DNA from: Methanomicrobiales archaeon
Lineage (GTDB): Archaea > Halobacteriota > Methanomicrobia > Methanomicrobiales > Methanospirillaceae
Length of the DNA stretch: 10,964 bases
Direction of reading: 5' to 3'
Assembly: GCA_012520015.1 (NCBI GenBank)
Contig: JAAYPD010000229.1
Coordinates: forward strand, 1-10,964
Position 1 is the stretch's first letter. Each line of letters begins with the position of its first letter. The translations under genes were made by a program, and so were the position numbers. Below are positions 1 to 7,083 of this stretch, piece after piece. The notes under the pieces were generated by a model, which was given only the letters and a program-made list of their open reading frames with translations, had not been told where the DNA came from and searched no databases.

Positions 1-504
1 CGGGCGGCCCTTGCTGACCCGGCAAGCTTTATCATCAAGCCATTCAATTCAAAAGAACTATTCTCAAATATTGAAATCGCACTTAGAAATGACCGGATTT
101 TGAAACGTTCAAAAAATTACAAGATCGGAAACACCATGCGGATTGCAAGGGCAGCACTCTCAGAGTTGGATGCCTATTTTATCCTTGACAAACGTGGAAG
201 AATACTTTTAATTAATCCATATGGTGAACATATTTTGAACGTTCATCGTAATGATGTAATATTACAACCTATCGGAAAATATCTTACCTTTTATGATACC
301 AGGCAAAATACGATATTTAATGATACATTCCATGATGTTATCAGGGAAAGCCTGGTGCTTGGTGTCAGGCAACATATTGCAGTAAAAATGAGAGATGATA
401 CATTCAGGCATGTTGTAATTCAGTCAACTTCTATCAGGGACTTTGAGAATGAGACCATCGGGATGATCGTAAGATTACACATGAAGACAAAAAGTGAGCT
501 ATGA
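1..504 (+). CDS. Response regulator with PAS domain (5' truncated by window edge)
   Basis: The frame is open from base 1, so the gene starts outside the window; 167 residues are visible. The first ~35 residues look like the end of a CheY-like receiver domain: a Lys-Pro-Phe triplet (K13-P14-F15), the usual site of the conserved receiver lysine, is followed by an amphipathic last helix. Residues ~45-165 resemble a PAS domain, with the typical 'D-A-Y-F-I-L-D-K-R-G-R-I' opening, an 'I-N-P-Y-G' segment and a final strand. No output domain, histidine kinase or membrane segment follows; the protein ends right after the PAS fold. Receiver-PAS proteins are common in Methanomicrobiales and usually work with separate hybrid kinases. 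The ligand and partner cannot be told from sequence. A TTG at 100 would remove the receiver part and is not needed. It lies 44 bases upstream of the tRNA gene. The two-domain reading is fairly sure; the specific function is unknown. Confidence 0.75.
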   Translation, partial: RAALADPASFIIKPFNSKELFSNIEIALRNDRILKRSKNYKIGNTMRIARAALSELDAYFILDKRGRILLINPYGEHILNVHRNDVILQPIGKYLTFYDTRQNTIFNDTFHDVIRESLVLGVRQHIAVKMRDDTFRHVVIQSTSIRDFENETIGMIVRLHMKTKSEL

Positions 505-548
505 ATATCTTCATATCTGATGAACATTAACATATACAGGCACAGCTT

Positions 549-620
549 GTCCCGGTAGGGTAGAGGATATCCTAGAAGCCTGCGGAGCTTTTGACCTGGG
601 TTCAAGTCCCAGCCGGGACG
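549..620 (+). tRNA. tRNA-Arg (anticodon GCG)
   Basis: A 72-base cloverleaf folds by eye. The acceptor stem GTCCCGG (549-555) pairs fully with CCGGGAC (613-619), and the discriminator is G620. The D arm is 558-573 with G18-G19 at 565-566 and A20 at 567; its last pair is a T-T mismatch. The anticodon stem GAAGC/GCTTT (575-579/587-591) encloses the 7-base loop CTGCGGA, giving anticodon GCG at 582-584, which reads CGC and CGU arginine codons. The variable region is four bases. The T stem CTGGG/CCCAG (596-600/608-612) holds the loop TTCAAGT. CCA is not encoded, as is frequent in archaea. C35 and A20 fit known arginine tRNA identity elements. A seven-T run follows directly. AT-rich TATA-like stretches lie at 510-518 and 529-537, but neither is convincing, so co-transcription with the upstream gene is possible. 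Confidence 0.93.
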
Positions 621-635
621 TAATTTTTTTAAAAA
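621..635 (+). terminator. Poly-T terminator behind tRNA-Arg
   Basis: Seven T residues (624-630) start four bases after the tRNA end, with no hairpin, as expected for an archaeal terminator. They are followed by five A (631-635), so the same site also offers a short T run to transcripts arriving from argG on the minus strand. Confidence 0.6.
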
Positions 636-650
636 TGTATACTGATTCGC

Positions 651-657
651 TAAAAAA
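651..657 (-). terminator. Poly-T terminator of argG
   Basis: Read on the minus strand, a six-T run (652-657) lies about 11 bases after the argG stop codon. With the T run at 631-635 it forms a plausible archaeal intrinsic terminator that separates argG from the convergent tRNA gene. Confidence 0.5.
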
Positions 658-667
658 GGGATCTGTT

Positions 668-1855
668 TTATTTATTCAGTTTCTTTCTAACCATACGTGC
701 CTGAAGGCCATAGTACATGGAAAACCCGATGGCATCAGTCTGGTCAATAGTTGTTGAATCAAAAGATGCAGCATCTATCGAATAGAACGAATCTGGTGAG
801 AAACGACCAAGCACAGTAACCGACCCCTTGTACAGGCGAAGATCAACTGTCCCATTCACTCGTTTCTGCGTGGTATCAATAAAGGCATTGAGGGCATCCC
901 ACAATGGTTCGTAAATCAATCCATAATAAGCCAGTTGCGCCCATTTGGCATCGACGCCCTGCTTGAATGCATATTCTTCGCGGGTAAGCACCAGTCGTTC
1001 AAGATCGGCGTGGGCAGTCATAAGCACATTGGCAGCAGGGTGTTCGTAAACCTCTCTTGCCTTGATACCAAGCACCCGGTTTTCCATCATGTCGTTTCTG
1101 CCTATGCCATGACTTCCAGCAATCTGGTTCACCCTGCTGATAAGGTCAGCACCTTTCATCCTCTTCCCATCAAGGGCCACGGGAATACCTGCTTCAAATG
1201 TAATTGTAAGTAAAAGTGGTTCATCGGGTGCTTTAAGTGGTGAGACCGTCCAGGCATAAATCTCCTCAGGTGGATGAAAAGCAGGATCTTCCAGTTTACC
1301 GCCTTCAATAGAGCGGCTCCAGAGATTTTCATCCATTGACCATGGTTTTTCTTTGTCAACCGGAACAGGAATCCCATGCTCCTCTGCGTAACTTATCTCC
1401 CACTCTCTTGTCATGTTACGTTCACGGATAGGAGCTATGACATCAAGACCGGCGGCACGAAAGACCACATCAAACCTCAGCTGGTCATTGCCTTTTCCGG
1501 TACATCCGTGTGCAACTGCCGTCGCTCCTTCCTTTTTGGCAATCTCAACGACAGCCTCGGCGATAACAGGACGGGCCAGGGATGTGCCCATTGGGTACCC
1601 TTCGTAAAGACCATTGGCCTTTATCGAGGGCATCAGGCACCGGTCAACAAACTCATCAATAAGGTCCAGGGTATAGTGCTTGTCTGCAAATTTTTTCCCT
1701 TTCTCTTCGGCAATGGCTATCTCTTCTTTTCGCTGACCGACATCAGCAGCGACCGTTACAACTCTGTCATATCCATACTCTTCTTTTAAAAGAGGAATAC
1801 AGATCGACGTATCAAGACCGCCGGAATAAGCTAGTACTACAGTTCCTTTACCCAT
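668..1855 (-). CDS. argG: Argininosuccinate synthase
   Basis: This cytoplasmic enzyme joins citrulline and aspartate with ATP to make argininosuccinate, the second-last step of arginine synthesis. The 395-residue length is normal for the family. The N-terminal PP-loop ATP-binding motif AYSGGLDTS is at residues 9-17. The family signatures YPMGTSLARPVIA (87-99) and HGCTGKGNDQLRFD (116-129) are intact. The start at 1855 is chosen because the family begins at MGKGTVVLAYSGG and because GGTGA (1863-1867) sits seven bases upstream. An in-frame ATG at 1885 would add ten residues with no family counterpart and place the ribosome binding site inside the gene. The gene lies 171 bases downstream of carB on the same strand. 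A poly-T terminator and a TATA box lie in the gap, so it probably has its own transcript. Identity is very sure. Confidence 0.97.
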   Translation of the reverse strand: MGKGTVVLAYSGGLDTSICIPLLKEEYGYDRVVTVAADVGQRKEEIAIAEEKGKKFADKHYTLDLIDEFVDRCLMPSIKANGLYEGYPMGTSLARPVIAEAVVEIAKKEGATAVAHGCTGKGNDQLRFDVVFRAAGLDVIAPIRERNMTREWEISYAEEHGIPVPVDKEKPWSMDENLWSRSIEGGKLEDPAFHPPEEIYAWTVSPLKAPDEPLLLTITFEAGIPVALDGKRMKGADLISRVNQIAGSHGIGRNDMMENRVLGIKAREVYEHPAANVLMTAHADLERLVLTREEYAFKQGVDAKWAQLAYYGLIYEPLWDALNAFIDTTQKRVNGTVDLRLYKGSVTVLGRFSPDSFYSIDAASFDSTTIDQTDAIGFSMYYGLQARMVRKKLNK

Positions 1856-1862
1856 GGAAAAT

Positions 1863-1867
1863 TCACC
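1863..1867 (-). promoter_or_regulatory. Ribosome binding site of argG
   Basis: GGTGA on the minus strand, complementary to the archaeal 16S rRNA 3' end, lies seven bases before the ATG at 1855. It decides the start in favour of 1855 over the upstream in-frame ATG at 1885. Confidence 0.75.
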
Positions 1868-1894
1868 GGTTAATATGCAATGCACAAGAATTTA

Positions 1895-1907
1895 GAATAT
1901 AGTATAA
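1895..1907 (-). promoter_or_regulatory. Putative TATA box of argG
   Basis: The minus strand reads TTATACTATATTC here, in an otherwise AT-rich stretch. Archaeal start sites lie about 25 bases downstream of TATA, which predicts transcription from about 1877 and a leader of about 22 bases that still contains the GGTGA ribosome binding site. This fits well, but it is judged by eye only. Confidence 0.5.
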
Positions 1908-1982
1908 TGCAAATTTTTCCTGAATCATTACAGGTACATGGCATTGAACTATAATCATTTGTATTATTTGCGCCAGGTGATG

Positions 1983-2002
1983 AAAAAACTGCAACAAAAA
2001 AA
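1983..2002 (-). terminator. Double poly-T terminator of carB
   Basis: On the minus strand, T runs of seven (1996-2002) and six (1983-1988) lie 25-45 bases after the carB stop, with no hairpin. This is a typical archaeal termination region. It suggests the carAB transcript ends here, at least in part, before argG. Confidence 0.6.
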
Positions 2003-2026
2003 TTTGGATGGGTTATTATGAGCTAA

Positions 2027-5000
2027 TCAACTACCAATATAATGCTGAAGGGACTCAATCGTCAGGTTCTCCTCCCTGACCGAATTGATTGCTTCTGCGG
2101 CTGCAACTGCTGCCTGAAGGGTGGTGATGTACGGGGTTGCATAATCTACTGCAACCCGCATTATCTGCTGATGATCATGTCTTGACTGTTTATCAGCAAA
2201 GTTATTGATGATGAGGCTTATCTCCCCTGCCCTAAGCATGTCAAGCACATTTGGAGACCCTTCTGCTATCTTTCTGACAAGGTTAGCCATGACACCATGC
2301 TCAGCAAAATATTCGACCGTTCCGGATGTTGCATAAATGGAGAGACCATTTTCACTAAATGTTTTTGCTACCGGCAGGATCTGGTCTTTCAGGTCATCAG
2401 TCACCGATATGAAGACATTTCCAGACTTTGGAAGCCGATTATGAGCGGCTACACAGGCTTTGTAATATGCCCGGCCAAAATCATAGTCAATTCCCATGAC
2501 TTCTCCGGTGGATTTCATTTCTGGACCTAATACCGTATCTACACCGGGAAGCTTGTTAAAAGGAAGCAGCACCTCCTTGACCGCAACATGCGACACTTCC
2601 ACCTCCCTATATGGGATATCAGATAGCTTAGTGCCCATCATCACACGCGCAGCAATCTTTGCAAGCGGGATGCCTACAGCCTTTGCCACAAATGGAACAG
2701 TCCTGCTGGCACGCGGGTTTGCTTCAAGAACAAATACTGTGCTACCCTGCACTGCAAACTGAATGTTGACAAGCCCGATTACTCCAAGACCAAGAGCTAT
2801 CTTTCTTGTATATTCCCTGACATCTGCCAGAATCCCTGGAGAGAGGGATTGGGGCGGGATCACGCATGCAGAGTCACCAGAGTGAACACCGGCGGTCTCG
2901 ATATGTTCCATGATACCACCAATAAGAACATCAGTTCCGTCGCAGACTGCATCCACGTCAAGTTCAATAGCGTTCTGCAGGAACCTGTCGATGAGAACAG
3001 GATGGCTCTTTGAGACACGAACAGCCTCATGCATGTACGTGGCAAGCTCTGTGTCATCATGCACAATCTCCATGGCACGCCCTCCAAGAACATATGAAGG
3101 ACGGACAAGGACAGGATATCCTATACGCCTGGCCGTGGCATATGCCTCCTGTTCACTATAAGCAGAACCATTAGGAGGAGTCGGAATAGCCAGGGAGTCA
3201 AGCAGCGTGCTGAACCTGTCACGATCCTCAGCCATATCCATCGCATCAGGAGTAGTTCCAAGAATACGGGTCTTAAGATTTAACCTTTCAATCTCATTCT
3301 TCAGTGGAACTGCAAGGTTTACAGCATTCTGTCCGCCAAACTGAACCATTATCCCATGATAATCATCTTTCTGAAGGATGTGTGAGACATCCTCAAGAGT
3401 CATAGGCTCAAAGAACAGACGGTCGGAGGTATCAAAGTCAGTCGAGACCGTTTCAGGATTATTATTAACGACATGAACTTCAAAGCCGTCATCCCTGAGC
3501 GCACTTATCGCATGGACAGTGCAGTAATCAAACTCGATCCCCTGTCCGATCCGGATAGGTCCTGATCCAAGGATCATGACTTTTTTCCGATCCGAATGGG
3601 TTATTTCACAGACCTTGTCACCATATGTCGAATAGAAGTACGGCGTTTTTGCAGGAAATTCAGCAGCACAAGTATCTACCATCTTGTATACCGGAAGGCC
3701 CACCTGAGATTCTATCTCCAATACATCCTTATTGGAATACTGGGCAATCTCAAGGTTAGTAAAACCGAACCGTTTGGCTTTTTTAATTATGGCCTCATCA
3801 GGTCCGGCGGCAAGGGCCCGTTCAACGTCAACGATGTTCTGGATCTTTAAAAGCCAGAAGGGTGTGATCCCGGTAATTTCAGCAACCTGGTCCAGGGTCA
3901 TCCCCTGGCGAAGAGCATCGAAAAGTGCACCAAACCTCTCGTCAGTGGGCCTTGACAGGATCATCCTGAGTTCAGAGATGATAGTGTGACGGGTTATATC
4001 TGTGTCAAGTGAACGGAGCGCTTTTAAGAAAGCCTCTTCAACGCACCGCCCAATTGCCATCACTTCGCCAGTACTCTTCATAGCCGTTGTAAGTGTCCTG
4101 TCAGCAGTCTTGAACTTGTCAAATGGCCACCTTGGTACTTTTACGACAACATAATCGATCGAGGGTTCAAATGAGGCAGGTGTCTTTCCCGTGACGGTAT
4201 TAAGAATCTCATCAAGACCAAGCCCGATGGCAATTTTTGAAGCCACCCGTGCTATAGGATAACCGGTTGCTTTTGAGGCAAGGGCAGAAGAACGTGACAC
4301 GCGGGGATTTACCTCGATGACACGATATTCCTTGTCACCTTTAAATGCAAACTGGACATTGCATCCTCCCTGGACATCAAGGGCACGTATGATCTTAAGG
4401 GCGGAATTTCTAAGAAGATGGAACTCATCATCACGCAGTGTGAGTATTGGTGCCACAACCACGCTTTCGCCGGTATGGATGCCCATTGGATCAACATTTT
4501 CCATGCCACAGATGGTGATGCAGGTATCATTTGCATCCCTCATGACCTCAAACTCAATCTCCTTCCACCCTGCAACGCTTTCTTCTATGAGAACCTGGTG
4601 TATACGGGACTTTCCAAGGCCCAGCTCTACTATCCGCCTTAGTTCATCAATATTATATGCAATACCTCCGCCCGCTCCTCCAAGGGTATAAGCAGGGCGG
4701 ATGATTGCCGGAAACCCGACGACAGATGCTGCATGGTCAAGCATATCCAGCGAACTTACTATGACGGAACGGGGAACCGGCTCACCAATCCGCTCCATCA
4801 GGCTCCTGAACTTTTCACGGTCTTCTCCTTCATAAATCGCTTTAAGAGGAGTTCCAAGGATTTTTACCCCGTCAAGTGCACCCATCTCTGCAAGTTCTGC
4901 AGTCAGGTTAAGCCCGGTCTGACCGCCCATTCCGGAAAGGATACCATCGGGTTTCTCCTTTTTAATAATTTTGGCTATGATATCAGCCTGAAGAGGTTCT

Positions 5001-5197
5001 ACATAGGTGACATCAGCCATGTCAGGATCTGTCTGGATTGTAGCTGGGTTTGAATTTACCAGTACAACTGAAACGCCTTCTTCGCGAAGGGCACGACAGG
5101 CCTGAGAACCGGAAAAATCAAATTCTGCCGCCTGACCAATCTGGATAGGCCCGGAACCTATCAGTAGCACCTTTTTTATGGAAGGGTCGCGCGGCAT
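2027..5197 (-). CDS. carB: Carbamoyl-phosphate synthase, large subunit
   Basis: This enzyme makes carbamoyl phosphate from bicarbonate, ammonia and two ATP, for both arginine and pyrimidine synthesis. The 1056 residues are full length. Domains in order: carboxyphosphate ATP-grasp unit (~1-400, with IGSGPIQIGQAAEFDFSG at 13-30 and metal-binding ENxPR-type segment EVNPRVSRSS at 295-304), oligomerisation region (~401-540), carbamoyl-phosphate ATP-grasp unit (~541-930, with LGSGPIRIGQGIEFDY at 543-558 and EANPRASRTV at 825-834), and MGS-like allosteric domain (~931-1056). The two halves are the internal duplication typical of the family. GGAGGA (5205-5210) lies seven bases before the start. The ATG shares one base with the carA stop (TGATG), so translation is probably coupled. 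Nothing in this subunit looks damaged, which matters because the partner glutaminase subunit does. Confidence 0.97.
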   Translation of the reverse strand: MPRDPSIKKVLLIGSGPIQIGQAAEFDFSGSQACRALREEGVSVVLVNSNPATIQTDPDMADVTYVEPLQADIIAKIIKKEKPDGILSGMGGQTGLNLTAELAEMGALDGVKILGTPLKAIYEGEDREKFRSLMERIGEPVPRSVIVSSLDMLDHAASVVGFPAIIRPAYTLGGAGGGIAYNIDELRRIVELGLGKSRIHQVLIEESVAGWKEIEFEVMRDANDTCITICGMENVDPMGIHTGESVVVAPILTLRDDEFHLLRNSALKIIRALDVQGGCNVQFAFKGDKEYRVIEVNPRVSRSSALASKATGYPIARVASKIAIGLGLDEILNTVTGKTPASFEPSIDYVVVKVPRWPFDKFKTADRTLTTAMKSTGEVMAIGRCVEEAFLKALRSLDTDITRHTIISELRMILSRPTDERFGALFDALRQGMTLDQVAEITGITPFWLLKIQNIVDVERALAAGPDEAIIKKAKRFGFTNLEIAQYSNKDVLEIESQVGLPVYKMVDTCAAEFPAKTPYFYSTYGDKVCEITHSDRKKVMILGSGPIRIGQGIEFDYCTVHAISALRDDGFEVHVVNNNPETVSTDFDTSDRLFFEPMTLEDVSHILQKDDYHGIMVQFGGQNAVNLAVPLKNEIERLNLKTRILGTTPDAMDMAEDRDRFSTLLDSLAIPTPPNGSAYSEQEAYATARRIGYPVLVRPSYVLGGRAMEIVHDDTELATYMHEAVRVSKSHPVLIDRFLQNAIELDVDAVCDGTDVLIGGIMEHIETAGVHSGDSACVIPPQSLSPGILADVREYTRKIALGLGVIGLVNIQFAVQGSTVFVLEANPRASRTVPFVAKAVGIPLAKIAARVMMGTKLSDIPYREVEVSHVAVKEVLLPFNKLPGVDTVLGPEMKSTGEVMGIDYDFGRAYYKACVAAHNRLPKSGNVFISVTDDLKDQILPVAKTFSENGLSIYATSGTVEYFAEHGVMANLVRKIAEGSPNVLDMLRAGEISLIINNFADKQSRHDHQQIMRVAVDYATPYITTLQAAVAAAEAINSVREENLTIESLQHYIGS

Positions 5198-6252
5198 CAG
5201 GCCATCCTCCTGAACATCTTATCAAAATATTCCCTTTCCGTCTCACATGGACCGATATGTGCTTCAGGAACGAACTGAACACAATAGATCCCAAGAGAAG
5301 AATCCTCAAAACCTTCAAGAGTTCCATCATTGCAGTTTACATAATTCATCCGGCACCCTTCAGGGAGGGTCTGGCCATCAATAGCAAAGCCATGATTCTG
5401 GGATGTTATCAGGATCCGCCCATCAGTCCCTCTTACCGGCTGGTTAGATCCCCTGTGTCCAAATTTCATCTTCCGGTACTCTGCACCAAGGGAAAGACCA
5501 CAGACAAGATTTCCCAGGCAGGTACCAAATATCGGGATCTGTCCTGTCAGCTCACGGACAACCTCAATTGCATCCTTTGCCTGCATCGGATCCCCAGGGC
5601 CATTACTGATAAATAATCCATCAGGGCGGCAGGCAAGGATCTCATCAGCCCCTGTATCATGGGGAAAGACATGAAGATCTCCACCCCTGGAGGAGAGAGA
5701 CCTTAAAATATTTGCCTTGATTCCAAGATCCAGTACAGCAATACGAGGTCCGTTTCCTGGCTGATGCCATGGTTTTTTGCAGCTTACATCAGGAATCAGT
5801 GACCTGGAGGAGATGTCAGGTGTTTTTTGCGCAAGTTCAACCGCCGACTCCCAGTCATCACTGCCGGTGAGAAGGGCTGCGCGTACATTCCCCTGTTCAC
5901 GTATGCTTATGGTCAGATGGCGGGTATCGATCCCGGCCACTCCAATAAGTCCATTTTCTTCAAAAAAAGTATGGAGGGGAGATGATTGTGCGGGTTTGCG
6001 ACAGAGTTCATGAATGACACATCCCTCTGCCCAAACCCGGGGATTTTGAAAATTTTCTCTGTCGACACCGTAATTTCCAATTAACGGATAGGTAAAAAGA
6101 AGAACCTGGCCATGGTAACCCGGATCAGTGAGAGCTTCCATGTATCCGGTCATCTGGGTTGTAAACACAAGTTCGCCACTTGTTTCACCCTCAACTCCAA
6201 AGCCCTCTCCGAAGAAATATCGCCCATTTTCGAGTCCGAGCACTGCCTTCAT
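5197..6252 (-). CDS. carA: Carbamoyl-phosphate synthase, small subunit, with altered glutaminase site
   Basis: CarA normally hydrolyses glutamine and channels ammonia to CarB. The 351 residues show the N-terminal CarA domain (~1-150; TGYMEALTDPGY at 35-46) and a class I glutamine amidotransferase domain (~170-351). Seen intact: ISNGPGDP (215-222), the nucleophile elbow GTCLG with Cys245, KFGHRG (263-268), QNHGF (285-289) and Glu330. Not intact: the position of the catalytic His (E. coli H353) is Val328 in QFVPEA; CLGHQ is CLGNL, so E. coli Gln273 is Leu249; and the DPSY serine (E. coli Ser47) is Gly45. These residues bind or activate glutamine in the E. coli enzyme, so glutaminase activity is probably lost or very weak. 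The frame is unbroken. A structural or ammonia-dependent role with CarB is inferred. It is first in the carAB operon, with pdaD divergent upstream. Confidence 0.95.
   Translation of the reverse strand: MKAVLGLENGRYFFGEGFGVEGETSGELVFTTQMTGYMEALTDPGYHGQVLLFTYPLIGNYGVDRENFQNPRVWAEGCVIHELCRKPAQSSPLHTFFEENGLIGVAGIDTRHLTISIREQGNVRAALLTGSDDWESAVELAQKTPDISSRSLIPDVSCKKPWHQPGNGPRIAVLDLGIKANILRSLSSRGGDLHVFPHDTGADEILACRPDGLFISNGPGDPMQAKDAIEVVRELTGQIPIFGTCLGNLVCGLSLGAEYRKMKFGHRGSNQPVRGTDGRILITSQNHGFAIDGQTLPEGCRMNYVNCNDGTLEGFEDSSLGIYCVQFVPEAHIGPCETEREYFDKMFRRMA
5205..5210 (-). promoter_or_regulatory. Ribosome binding site of carB inside carA
   Basis: GGAGGA on the minus strand, within the last codons of carA, is seven bases from the carB ATG. 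It allows independent or coupled initiation of carB at the overlapping stop/start. Confidence 0.75.
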
Positions 6253-6283
6253 GGTGAATATCCCACATATGTTAGTCTGACAA

Positions 6284-6293
6284 GATTATAAGG
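6284..6293 (-). promoter_or_regulatory. Putative TATA box of carAB
   Basis: The minus strand reads CCTTATAATC, 32 bases upstream of the carA ATG. A start about 25 bases downstream, near 6262, would give a leader of about ten bases. No strong ribosome binding site is visible before carA, which fits a very short leader. Judged by eye. Confidence 0.5.
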
Positions 6294-6302
6294 TACAAGC
6301 GG

Positions 6303-6328
6303 AAGTGGTCACAAGTGGAGAAGTTGTC
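6303..6328. repeat. Three short direct repeats between carA and pdaD
   Basis: AAGTGGTC (6303-6310), AAGTGGAG (6313-6320) and AAGTTGTC (6321-6328) share the AAGTKG core at near helical spacing. They lie 10-35 bases upstream of the carA TATA box and about 75-100 bases upstream of the pdaD TATA box. They could be a binding site for a regulator of one or both divergent promoters, but so short a repeat may also be chance. Confidence 0.25.
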
Positions 6329-6400
6329 ATCTCATACCTTCATCAAAGTTAATCCGGGTGTAATTCCTGAAAGAGTTTTAAAACCACATCTTAACAGGTT

Positions 6401-6416
6401 TTTTTAAAATAATATA
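6401..6416 (+). promoter_or_regulatory. Putative TATA box of pdaD
   Basis: TTTTTAAAATAATATA ends 14 bases before the pdaD ATG. With the usual spacing of about 25 bases, transcription would start at or within a few bases of the start codon (6431). No ribosome binding site is present, so a leaderless mRNA is likely. Confidence 0.5.
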
Positions 6417-6430
6417 CAGCTCATGAGTAC

Positions 6431-6979
6431 ATGATGATGGTTCCGCGGAGAGTCTTCTTCACAGGAGGGGTTGGAGTGCATAAGGATCGGCTTGCATCCT
6501 TCGAAGCTGCACTTCGATCTGCAGGTATTGAGATCTTTAATATCGTTAATGTCTCGAGTATTTTTCCCCCTAATTGTATCGAAGTCACAAGAGAAGAGGG
6601 ACTAAGAATGCTCAGGCCAGGTGAGATTGTTTACGCAGTCATGGCAAGGAATGATACAAACGAACCAAACCGCCTGATGAGTGCGGCAATTGGTCTTGCC
6701 GTTCCGGAAGAAAAGAACCATTATGGATATCTTTCTGAGCATCACTCATATGGGGAAAGCCAGGACCAGGCAGGAGAATATGCAGAGGATCTTGCAGCAA
6801 CTATGCTTGCTACCACACTTGGGATCGAGTTTGATCCTGACATCGCATGGCAGGAGCGTGAACAGATCTACAAGGCAAGCGGTAAAATTATTCAAACCTC
6901 GCATGTATGTACCTCTGAAAAAGGTGACCTTGATGGTAAATGGACGACCGTCCTTGCAGCAGCAGTCTTTATCCTGTAA
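6431..6979 (+). CDS. pdaD: Pyruvoyl-dependent arginine decarboxylase
   Basis: This enzyme decarboxylates arginine to agmatine, the precursor of archaeal polyamines and of the agmatidine base in tRNA-Ile2. It makes its own pyruvoyl cofactor by cleaving the chain at a Ser-Ser pair. That site is visible as NVSSIFPPN (residues 40-48), predicting cleavage between Ser42 and Ser43, to give a short beta chain and a longer alpha chain with N-terminal pyruvoyl. The N-terminal RRVFFTGGVGVHKDRLASFE segment, SEHHSYG in the middle and the C-terminal WTTVLAAAVF segment match the PvlArgDC family as known from methanogens. Length is 182 residues. Three ATGs in a row open the frame; the exact one is uncertain. 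It is divergent from carAB, and argG is nearby, so arginine supply and use are grouped. No poly-T terminator follows, so readthrough into the next gene is possible. Confidence 0.95.
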   Translation: MMMVPRRVFFTGGVGVHKDRLASFEAALRSAGIEIFNIVNVSSIFPPNCIEVTREEGLRMLRPGEIVYAVMARNDTNEPNRLMSAAIGLAVPEEKNHYGYLSEHHSYGESQDQAGEYAEDLAATMLATTLGIEFDPDIAWQEREQIYKASGKIIQTSHVCTSEKGDLDGKWTTVLAAAVFIL

Positions 6980-7010
6980 TGCTGACAAGGGAAGGTGACA
7001 TTAGGCAATG

Positions 7011-7024
7011 TATAATATATATAC
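7011..7024 (+). promoter_or_regulatory. Putative TATA box of the TPR-CheC gene
   Basis: TATAATATATATAC is the strongest TATA-like run in the 104-base gap. It predicts a start near 7045 and a leader of roughly 40 bases. A second AT-rich stretch (AAATTTATATTC, 7071-7082) lies too close to the ATG to serve the full-length gene, but could serve a start at a later Met codon. Confidence 0.45.
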
Positions 7025-7083
7025 GATGAATAACTCTACTATCAGCCAGTATACCCGATGATTTTTCAGGAAATTTATATTCA

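Noticed and set aside
100..504. Stand-alone PAS protein starting at TTG 100
   Set aside because: The frame is open to base 1 and the upstream residues look like the end of a receiver domain with K-P-F, so this is an internal codon of a longer gene.
1376..1789. 137-codon open frame on the plus strand opposite argG
   Set aside because: No family resemblance; it lies wholly inside a strongly conserved gene on the other strand.
1856..1885. Longer argG starting at ATG 1885
   Set aside because: It would add ten residues absent from the family, and the ribosome binding site GGTGA points to 1855.
5197..6252. carA as a pseudogene
   Set aside because: The frame is full length, the structural motifs and the coupled carB start are kept, and only glutaminase-site residues are changed, which suggests altered function rather than decay.
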